49,200 nt of DNA from an uncultured Lachnospiraceae bacterium (GTDB taxonomy: Bacteria > Bacillota > Clostridia > Lachnospirales > Lachnospiraceae), in the NCBI GenBank assembly GCA_934339365.1, contig CAKRHW010000016.1, positions 1 to 49,200 on the forward strand, given 5' to 3'. Positions 39,923 through 46,527 of the stretch are shown piece after piece. Made by a program: the position numbers and the translations under genes. Each line of letters opens with the position of its first letter. Within the stretch, counting starts at the first letter, position 1. The notes under the pieces were generated by a model that had not been told where the DNA came from, made no database searches, and saw nothing but the letters and a program-made list of their open reading frames with translations.

Positions 39923-41314
39923 TTAATCACATGATTCAATTGTTTTCTTTAACCATTTCATTTCCTTCCATACAAAATAAAATCCGATTGCAAAGGAAAC
40001 AAAATCAGCAATTCCACCCGAAATCAATACTCCATCAATTCCAATAAAAAGCGGAAGAATATACATCAGTGGAAGCAGGGCAAATACCTGCCTTGCCATC
40101 GACAGAATAAATGCCTGTCCCGCTTTTCCCACTGCCTGAAAATAATTTGAAGATACAATATTAAATCCGGCAAGGAATACACCTCCTAAAAACATGCGCA
40201 TTGTCTTTTCCGAAAATCCAAACAACTGTGGATCATTGCTGCCATAAATAGATAAGATAACACCCGGAATAAATTCCACCATTGCCCATCCGACAAGAGA
40301 AACAATGGTTGCAGCTTTTACACTCGACAAATATGCCTGCTTTACTCTTTTATATTTTGCAGCACCTTTATTATATCCTAAAATTGGCTGAGCACCGGTT
40401 CCGATTCCAACACAGATTCCAATCAGCAGCATATTCGTTTTCATCGTCAGTCCCATTGCCGTCATGGCAATATCTCCGGTTACTCCGTCCGTATTGTTTC
40501 CATATTTTTGCAACAGCTGATTTGCTGAAATCTGCACCAGTGCATTTGCAAACTGTGTTACAAAACTTGAAAGACCTAATGCAACAAATTCAAAACACAT
40601 CTTCAGATTCAATTTCATATATTTGATATGGATGCGAATATTTCCTTTACACAAAAGATACCACATCGTAATAATCGCCGTAATGAGCTGCGAAATAATC
40701 GTTGCAAAAGCCGCACCCTTTACTCCCCAGTGAAATCCAAATACAAAAATCGGATCTAAAATCAGATTTACGGCACATCCACTGACAAGTCCCATCATAC
40801 TCGTTACCGGTGCTCCATCTGCTCTTACAAATCCAGACAGTCCACTTCCGATTGCCTGAAAAACAGTACCACATAAAATAATGCTTACATAGTCCTCTGC
40901 ATAAGGCAAAACTGCATCCGATGCACCAAGCATCTTAAGCATCGGCTGAAAGAAAGCAAATGCCAAAAGGCATAACGCCAGGGAAACTAAAATAACAAGC
41001 ACAAATGCATTTCCTAAAATATGTTCTGCTTCTTTTTTGTTATGTTCTCCCATCTTAATCGATGCCTTTGCAACCGCTCCATTGCAAACAAGTAATGCAA
41101 TCGCAAGGGTAAACGTAATTAACGGAAACGCTACTGTTGTTGCCGCATTTCCATTCGTTCCCACACCACGCTGAATAAATATCTGATCTGCAATATTGTA
41201 AATCGAATTCACTACCATCGCAATAATCGACGGAATACAAAATTGTTTTAACAATTTACCTATTTTTTCTGTTCCTAATGGATTTTCCATTGTTGTCGTT
41301 CCCATTTTCTCCAT
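39923..41314 (-). CDS. MATE-family multidrug efflux transporter
   Basis: The protein of about 463 residues has twelve predicted membrane segments in two homologous MatE halves. Family-like sequences include the N-terminal PLGTEKIGKLLKQFCIPSI, QIFIQRGVGTNGNAATTVAFP in the first half, and GICVGIGTGAQPILGYNKGA in the second. It would export cationic drugs or metabolites using a sodium or proton gradient; the substrate is unknown. I chose ATG 41314 (MEKMGTTTMENPLG) because AAGGA lies seven bases upstream; an in-frame ATG at 41371 falls inside the rpoD terminator hairpin and is unlikely. It stands alone between two hairpins. Confidence 0.9.
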   Translation of the reverse strand: MEKMGTTTMENPLGTEKIGKLLKQFCIPSIIAMVVNSIYNIADQIFIQRGVGTNGNAATTVAFPLITFTLAIALLVCNGAVAKASIKMGEHNKKEAEHILGNAFVLVILVSLALCLLAFAFFQPMLKMLGASDAVLPYAEDYVSIILCGTVFQAIGSGLSGFVRADGAPVTSMMGLVSGCAVNLILDPIFVFGFHWGVKGAAFATIISQLITAIITMWYLLCKGNIRIHIKYMKLNLKMCFEFVALGLSSFVTQFANALVQISANQLLQKYGNNTDGVTGDIAMTAMGLTMKTNMLLIGICVGIGTGAQPILGYNKGAAKYKRVKQAYLSSVKAATIVSLVGWAMVEFIPGVILSIYGSNDPQLFGFSEKTMRMFLGGVFLAGFNIVSSNYFQAVGKAGQAFILSMARQVFALLPLMYILPLFIGIDGVLISGGIADFVSFAIGFYFVWKEMKWLKKTIESCD

Positions 41315-41338
41315 CCTTTCTTCCTTTTTATAGAGAAA

Positions 41339-41374
41339 ATTATGCATAGCCATCTGTTGCTGGCTATGCATAAT
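41339..41374 (-). terminator. Rho-independent terminator after rpoD
   Basis: ATTATGCATAGCCA and TGGCTATGCATAAT form a perfect 14-bp stem with an 8-nt loop, followed on the minus strand by TTTCTCT. It starts 35 bases past the rpoD stop and lies just upstream of the MATE gene. Confidence 0.85.
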
Positions 41375-41409
41375 CTTTGTTTTCTATCTTCTTTGATGTC
41401 ATCTTTGTT

Positions 41410-42585
41410 CTATTGCATGGTCAGGAAGTCTTTGATCTTCTTACTTCTGACCGGATTACGAAGCTTACGAAGAGCCTTCGCCTCAATCTGACGAATTCTT
41501 TCCCTGGTAACATTAAATTCCTTACCTACTTCTTCTAAGGTTCTTGGATGCCCATCCTGCAAACCAAAACGTAAAATAATGACCTGTTTCTCACGATCTT
41601 TTAAATCTTCTAATAATGTATCAATGTGTTCTCTTAACATCACAGATTCTATATTCGCCTCTGGTGTCACTGTATTATTATCTGCCACAAAATCTCCAAG
41701 ATTAGAGTCATCTTCTTCTCCAATCGGAGTCTCTAACGATGCCGGCTCTCTTGCAATCTGCATAATTTCAAGAACTTTTTCTTCTGTCACTCCTAATGCA
41801 TTCGCAAGTTCTGCTGTGGAAGGTTCATATCCTAACTCTAATGTAAGTTTTCTCTGCATCTTACTCATTCGATTGATTGTCTCTACCATATGAACCGGTA
41901 CACGAATGGTTCTGGCCTGATCTGCCAGTGCGCGGGTAACGGACTGTCTGATCCACCAGGTTGCATACGTACTCAACTTATAACCCTTGGTGTAATCAAA
42001 CTTCTCAACACCTTTAATCAGTCCTAAATTTCCTTCCTGAACCAGATCCAAAAAGCTCATGCCTCGTCCTGTGTATCTCTTCGCAATACTGACAACCAGT
42101 CTTAAATTGGCTTCAATCAGGCGCTGCTTTGCAATCGGATCTCCTTCTGCTTTTTTCTTTGCAAGAGAAAGTTCTTCATCCGCAGTCAAAAGAGGCACTG
42201 TACCGATTTCTTTTAAATACATTCTGACCGGATCTTCTGTGCCAACACCTTCTAATAATTCAATTGCTTCAAGATTTACATTCTCTTCCTCAATCTCTGC
42301 AAAATCATCATCGGTTGGTTCTGGAACAAGCTTGTCATCAAAATCTGTATCATCATTCATAATACGAAGAACATCAATATTGTTATCCTCTAAATAAGCA
42401 TAGACATTCTCCATCTGCTCAACCGTTAATTGAGTATCCTTAAAAAAATCATTTATTTCAGTGATCTCAAGTACATTTTTCTTACTCTTTCCCAGTTCAA
42501 CCAACTTTTTCATTCTGGTTAAGATATTATCTTTTTCTGAATGTTCTACCACGTTTCTTACCTTCCTTTTCTTGTCTTTTGACAT
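41410..42585 (-). CDS. rpoD: Primary RNA polymerase sigma factor (SigA/RpoD)
   Basis: The 391-residue protein directs RNA polymerase to TTGACA/TATAAT promoters such as those in this window. A region 1.1-like N-terminus and an acidic stretch come first. Region 1.2 is DPVRMYLKEIGTVPLLT. Region 2 includes AKRYTGRGMSFLDLVQEGN and KGYKLSTYATWWIRQSVTRA. Region 3 is present, and region 4.2 carries the helix-turn-helix TLEEVGKEFNVTRERIRQIE. Full length and the conserved 2.4 and 4.2 recognition helices make it the housekeeping sigma rather than an alternative one. ATG 42585 follows AAAAGG closely. The usual upstream partner, dnaG, is absent; the gene has its own promoter. Confidence 0.96.
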   Translation of the reverse strand: MSKDKKRKVRNVVEHSEKDNILTRMKKLVELGKSKKNVLEITEINDFFKDTQLTVEQMENVYAYLEDNNIDVLRIMNDDTDFDDKLVPEPTDDDFAEIEEENVNLEAIELLEGVGTEDPVRMYLKEIGTVPLLTADEELSLAKKKAEGDPIAKQRLIEANLRLVVSIAKRYTGRGMSFLDLVQEGNLGLIKGVEKFDYTKGYKLSTYATWWIRQSVTRALADQARTIRVPVHMVETINRMSKMQRKLTLELGYEPSTAELANALGVTEEKVLEIMQIAREPASLETPIGEEDDSNLGDFVADNNTVTPEANIESVMLREHIDTLLEDLKDREKQVIILRFGLQDGHPRTLEEVGKEFNVTRERIRQIEAKALRKLRNPVRSKKIKDFLTMQ

Positions 42586-42640
42586 AAGCCTTTTGCCACC
42601 TGCACTCTCATCTGCTCAAAAAATATGATTCCGATTGAAC

Positions 42641-42669
42641 ATTATACACACGAAAACAGCCAGAGTAAA
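42641..42669 (-). promoter_or_regulatory. Promoter of rpoD
   Basis: TTTACT (42664-42669) and TATAAT (42641-42646) are 17 bases apart. The -35 hexamer falls in the loop of the terminator of the preceding lipid-kinase gene (42653-42680). The mRNA leader would be about 50 nt. Confidence 0.65.
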
Positions 42670-42680
42670 CTGGCTATTTT
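42653..42680 (-). terminator. Terminator of the lipid kinase gene
   Basis: AAAATAGCCAG and CTGGCTGTTTT form an 11-bp stem with one T-G wobble around a 6-nt loop. It ends in TTTT and lies 39 bases past the stop codon at 42720. Confidence 0.75.
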
Positions 42681-42719
42681 AAATAAACAAAAATTCGTTA
42701 GAAATTGCAATTTTATGTC

Positions 42720-43628
42720 TTATTCCTTAGGTTTATTTGTCGTTTTGCCAACCATAAATGTTACAATCTGTTTCTGGTTCTGAATCTGAACCTTCGTCTG
42801 GTCACCACCAAACTCACCATCTAGAACCCATGGAACTGCTTCGTCAGATTCAGCTTCAACGTAATCTGTTCTATATGTAACGACACGCTCGCTTTTTTTA
42901 TTCTTCCCCATTAAACAGGCCAAAACACTGTTCAGGTCTAGTGGGTTCCGAATCTTCTTAATTAATGTCACCTCAAACAGTCCATCGTCTAACCTGACAT
43001 GCTTTCCTGCGATTCCTTTAAATCCACCTACAGACTTCGCATTCGTAACCATCCCGAAAATAAATTCGTCTTCAATCTTCTCTCCATTAATCTGAAACTT
43101 CATCGGTATGGATTTGATATTCGTTAACTGTTTGGCACCTTCTATAATGTATGCCTGATGTCCTAACATGTTCTTAAGGCTCTGAGATGTCGCATAGGAT
43201 ACCTGCGTAAATGCCCCGAATGCTGCAACATATACAAAGGTCCGATCATTAAATCTTCCCATATCAATTGGAAACTGCTGGCCATTCACAGCAATATCTG
43301 CTGCCCGTTTCATCTTCTTAGGAATCTTGATTCCTCTTCCAAAGTCATTCGTAGAACCTGCCGGAATATATCCGATTGGAACCTTCGTCTCTGACGCAAT
43401 CATTCCTGACACAACTTCATTCACTGTTCCATCTCCTCCGGAACAGACTACTAAATCATACGTTCCATTTAATTCAATTACTTTCTCTCTGGCATCTTCG
43501 CGTTTCTGCGTTGGATATACTTCCACATTGTATCCGGCTTTTACAAAAGTATCAATAATCGCTAATAAATGATTTTTAATTAATCCTTTTCCTGAATGTG
43601 GATTAAAAACAAACAACAATCTTTTCAT
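42720..43628 (-). CDS. Diacylglycerol kinase-family lipid kinase (YegS/DgkB type)
   Basis: This 302-residue cytoplasmic or membrane-associated enzyme probably phosphorylates diacylglycerol, returning it to the phospholipid pool; other lipid substrates are possible. It has the family motifs NPHSGKG (9-15), the nucleotide-binding SGGDGTVNEV (63-72) and IPAGSTNDFGRG (88-99), with the C-terminal beta-sandwich containing LDDGLFEVTLI and a late DGEFGGD. AGGAG precedes ATG 43628. It has its own promoter just past pepP and is ended by the hairpin at 42653-42680. Confidence 0.9.
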   Translation of the reverse strand: MKRLLFVFNPHSGKGLIKNHLLAIIDTFVKAGYNVEVYPTQKREDAREKVIELNGTYDLVVCSGGDGTVNEVVSGMIASETKVPIGYIPAGSTNDFGRGIKIPKKMKRAADIAVNGQQFPIDMGRFNDRTFVYVAAFGAFTQVSYATSQSLKNMLGHQAYIIEGAKQLTNIKSIPMKFQINGEKIEDEFIFGMVTNAKSVGGFKGIAGKHVRLDDGLFEVTLIKKIRNPLDLNSVLACLMGKNKKSERVVTYRTDYVEAESDEAVPWVLDGEFGGDQTKVQIQNQKQIVTFMVGKTTNKPKE

Positions 43629-43688
43629 CTGTATTCTCCTATCTTCCCAAGTCCGCCTTCACACACATTTATTTTTAAAATATCCTTT

Positions 43689-43717
43689 ATTATATCATAC
43701 TCTTTTCCACCCCGCAA
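43689..43717 (-). promoter_or_regulatory. Promoter of the lipid kinase gene
   Basis: TTGCGG (43712-43717) and TATAAT (43689-43694) are 17 bases apart. A TG dinucleotide one base before the -10 makes it an extended -10. It begins immediately past the pepP stop codon. Confidence 0.7.
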
Positions 43718-43719
43718 TG

Positions 43720-45510
43720 CTATTTTTGTACCTCTCTTGTATATTTCTTTAAAAATTCTAAATCTTCTCCTTCAAAATATGGTGACAATTTTTCATATAC
43801 CTGTCTGTGGTAAGCATTTAATTCAGAAATATCCTCTTCATTGAGATATGTTGTATCAATTCCATCTAAATCAATCGGAGCAAATGTAATTGGTTCAAAT
43901 TGCAAAAATGTACCATCCCCATTTTCTGTCCATTTTGTACACAACAGTTCATTTTCTGTCCGGATTCCATACTCTCCTTCCCGGTAAACTCCAGGTTCAT
44001 CCGTTGTAATCATCCCTTCTTTTAATGCAACTACAACATCATTTTGCCTGATCTTCCATCGGAACGCATTCGGACCTTCATGAACATTTAAAATATGTCC
44101 TACTCCATGTCCGGTTCCGCATTTATAATCTATCCCTTCCTGCCACAGTACGCCACGTGCCATAATATCAAGATTAATTCCACTGCATCCTTCTAAGAAT
44201 CTGGTATTCATCAGCCGCAGCATTGCCTTTGCAACAAGTGTGAAGTCTTTCTTCTGCTGATGACTGAGTTCTCCAATTGCAAATGTTCGTGTAATATCCG
44301 TTGTTCCTCTCTTATACTGTCCACCCGAATCTACCAGTAAAAAGCTTCCTGCCTCTAATTTAGCATTATTCCCTTCTTCTGCATTATAATGCATCATCGC
44401 CCCATTAGCTCCAAACGCACTGATGGTATCAAAACTAAGTTCGATATAATCCTTAATCTGACTTCTTAAATTATCTAGATATTTTGCTGCATCTTCTTCA
44501 TGAATTTCTTTCTTCAGACTATTTTCCTTGATGTAGCGCATAAATTTTGTAACAGCTACCCCATCCTCTATATGCACCTGTTTCGTATTTTCAATCTCTG
44601 TTTTATTTTTGATTGATTTAAAATAAGTAGACGGATTCTGATGATCAATCAGAATATTATCCTGTTCAGACATATTCCCCAGCATTGCATTGATTCTTTT
44701 CTTTTCCACTAAAATACGCATATTTTTTATCTTCTTAATATCCTCATAAACCTGTGCATACTCACGTACTTCAATTCCATCTTTTTCTAATGCTATCCGA
44801 TCCTCTTGTTTCAGGCTAGAAAGATTCATATATAAAATTGCCTGCTCCTTTGACAAAATGGTATACGAATAAAACACCGGATTGCATGGAACATCGTCCC
44901 CCCGCATATTATATAACCATGCAATATCATCTAATGTATTCATGATATGAAACTGCGTATTAGACCGTTCCATAACCGCTCTTATCTTTTGAATCTTTTC
45001 CTGCCGGCTCTCTCCCGCTTCTGATTCTTTCAATAACCAGACAGGTTTAAACTCTTGTTTTGGACATTCTTTCCAGACATCCCCTCTAACATCTTCACTA
45101 ATTAAAAATCTGGCCTGCTTTCTTCTTGCAAGCTGCTGCAGTTCTTTTCCCATTGCATAAGAAATACATCTGCCATCGCATGCAAATGTACTTCCTTTCT
45201 GCAGCTGCATCCCAATAAAATCCTGAATATCCGGTACTCCTTTTTCCCCCATTTTCATCAGATGGATTCCACTATCTTTGAGCTGATGTTCTGCCTGAAT
45301 AAAATATCTGCCATCCGTAAAAAGATATCCTTCTTTCTGTGTCACAATCAAAGTCCCTGCCGATCCGGTAAATCCACTGATATATTTTCGGAATCCAAAA
45401 TAATCTCCGACATATTCAGAATCATGGTAATCACATGTTAGTATGATATATAGATCAATGTTTTTTTCCTTCATGCAGGCAATCATATTCGTTAATTCTC
45501 TTCTCATCAT
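43720..45510 (-). CDS. pepP: Aminopeptidase P, long form (Xaa-Pro aminopeptidase, M24B)
   Basis: The 596-residue dinuclear metalloprotease removes N-terminal residues that precede proline. Two creatinase-type N-terminal domains (about 1-310) come before the pita-bread catalytic domain. All five metal ligands can be seen: Asp394 (LLVDSGGQ), Asp405 (GTTDITRT), His468 (GTGHGVGH), Glu505 (TTDEPGVY) and Glu519 (GIRTENE). At about 600 residues it resembles the long eukaryote-like form rather than the short bacterial PepP (about 440) or PepQ. AAGGA lies seven bases before ATG 45510; the next codon is also ATG. It has no signal peptide, so it is cytoplasmic. I could not find a strong promoter in the 89-base gap upstream. 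Confidence 0.93.
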   Translation of the reverse strand: MMRRELTNMIACMKEKNIDLYIILTCDYHDSEYVGDYFGFRKYISGFTGSAGTLIVTQKEGYLFTDGRYFIQAEHQLKDSGIHLMKMGEKGVPDIQDFIGMQLQKGSTFACDGRCISYAMGKELQQLARRKQARFLISEDVRGDVWKECPKQEFKPVWLLKESEAGESRQEKIQKIRAVMERSNTQFHIMNTLDDIAWLYNMRGDDVPCNPVFYSYTILSKEQAILYMNLSSLKQEDRIALEKDGIEVREYAQVYEDIKKIKNMRILVEKKRINAMLGNMSEQDNILIDHQNPSTYFKSIKNKTEIENTKQVHIEDGVAVTKFMRYIKENSLKKEIHEEDAAKYLDNLRSQIKDYIELSFDTISAFGANGAMMHYNAEEGNNAKLEAGSFLLVDSGGQYKRGTTDITRTFAIGELSHQQKKDFTLVAKAMLRLMNTRFLEGCSGINLDIMARGVLWQEGIDYKCGTGHGVGHILNVHEGPNAFRWKIRQNDVVVALKEGMITTDEPGVYREGEYGIRTENELLCTKWTENGDGTFLQFEPITFAPIDLDGIDTTYLNEEDISELNAYHRQVYEKLSPYFEGEDLEFLKKYTREVQK

Positions 45511-45546
45511 TTCTTCTTCCTTTCTGGAATCTTTTTATCTAGCAAC

Positions 45547-45592
45547 AAGTTCAGGCAATCGCAAAATATCATTTTCGCAATTGCCTGAACTT
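45547..45592 (-). terminator. Hairpin after the DUF1893 gene
   Basis: AAGTTCAGGCAAT and ATTGCCTGAACTT form a perfect 13-bp stem, and the enclosed bases can extend it. It begins eight bases past the stop codon. The following bases (GTTGCTAG) are not a T run, so termination may be partial, with readthrough into pepP. Confidence 0.6.
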
Positions 45593-45599
45593 ATTCCTC

Positions 45600-46208
45600 T
45601 TATACTGCTTCTGAGATGACCTTTTTCTTTCGTCCTCTCTTACCCTTTTTCTGTGTCTCTGCCTCATCTGTTTGAACCCCTATTTCATCTGCTGTCATAT
45701 TCTTTTCTGCTTCTTTAAGGGCATCAGTCTCTGTGATTTCATCTTCAAAATCATCCCACTGCTCTGCTCCTCTTTGTCTGTCGTACTCGTCCTGTAAGAT
45801 ATCAAATGCCTGATTATAGTCTTCGATATCTAACACTAATTTTTCTTCCAGTGCATTCTCTACTTTTGCCATATCATCTGCTTCAATTACCGGTACCCTT
45901 TTCTCAAAAAGGCATCTCGTATGATATTCTCCCAAATACATCAACGCCGGTTCACTAATCACATCTGCATATACTTCCTTCACCTGTGATCTTACAAGCA
46001 ACATTGCCTGTGCCTTATCAATCACAGAAGAAGCAACCGATGCCTGTCGAAAACTGTATCTGTCTAATGCCAGTCTCTCCATGATTGGCAAAATTGCTCC
46101 CCTTGTAGATACCACTCTTTCGGTTCCTCTAATACTGACAAAAGTGTTTTCCTTTCTCTTTTGTAGTAAATACATTGCATCTTCAATGCTTTGAATTTTT
46201 GTATCCAT
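45600..46208 (-). CDS. DUF1893 domain protein
   Basis: This protein of about 202 residues carries a DUF1893 domain (about residues 10-130), recognisable from STRGAILPIMERLALDRYSF, the VIDKAQAMLLV segment and VKEVYADVISEPALMYLGEY. The family has no established biochemical function that I know of. After the domain comes an acidic tail ending in a basic Lys/Arg run (KKGKRGRKKK), longer than the usual domain of about 130 residues and perhaps able to bind nucleic acid. I chose ATG 46208 because AGGA lies five bases upstream; an in-frame ATG at 46220 has no such site. It has its own promoter. Confidence 0.75.
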   Translation of the reverse strand: MDTKIQSIEDAMYLLQKRKENTFVSIRGTERVVSTRGAILPIMERLALDRYSFRQASVASSVIDKAQAMLLVRSQVKEVYADVISEPALMYLGEYHTRCLFEKRVPVIEADDMAKVENALEEKLVLDIEDYNQAFDILQDEYDRQRGAEQWDDFEDEITETDALKEAEKNMTADEIGVQTDEAETQKKGKRGRKKKVISEAV

Positions 46209-46299
46209 ATTCGTCCTCATTTCTGCGTGTTCCCATCACTCTTTTCTCACTCGAATTGAACTATTGCATAAAATTTTCCTCAAATACTCATACTCTATT

Positions 46300-46327
46300 A
46301 TTGTATCATGTTTTTTATTCTATTCAA
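46300..46327 (-). promoter_or_regulatory. Promoter of the DUF1893 gene
   Basis: TTGAAT (46322-46327) and TACAAT (46300-46305) are 16 bases apart, with an extended -10 TG. The rest of the gap between this gene and the BIG2 gene (46209-46527) is AT-rich and holds only the terminator at 46443-46484. Confidence 0.6.
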
Positions 46328-46442
46328 GAATTTTGTTATTTTTGTGACGTTTGTCATGATTTCTAAATATTCGATTACATTTTTTCACCTTACTATCAAT
46401 TATTTTTTAGAAATATCCATTTCTTATTTTGAAAAATATTTA

Positions 46443-46484
46443 GAAAAAAAATCCACCGATCAGATGGATAACCCATCTGACCGG
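46443..46484 (-). terminator. Rho-independent terminator of the BIG2/FN3 gene
   Basis: CCGGTCAGATGG and CCATCTGATCGG pair over 12 bp with one G-T wobble around a 5-nt loop, followed by TGGATTTTTTTT on the minus strand. It lies 44 bases past the stop codon. Confidence 0.92.
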
Positions 46485-46527
46485 CAGATTCTGATCAATC
46501 AAGTTTTAAAACCTGCTAAAAAGAAAT

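Noticed and set aside
41315..41371. N-terminal extension of the MATE protein from ATG 41371
   Set aside because: It would be translated from within the rpoD terminator hairpin and has no ribosome binding site; ATG 41314 has one.
31781..46208. A dedicated defence or mobile-element island
   Set aside because: The block consists of ordinary metabolic, transport and transcription genes with normal promoters and terminators; I saw no transposase, integrase, restriction or toxin-antitoxin gene.
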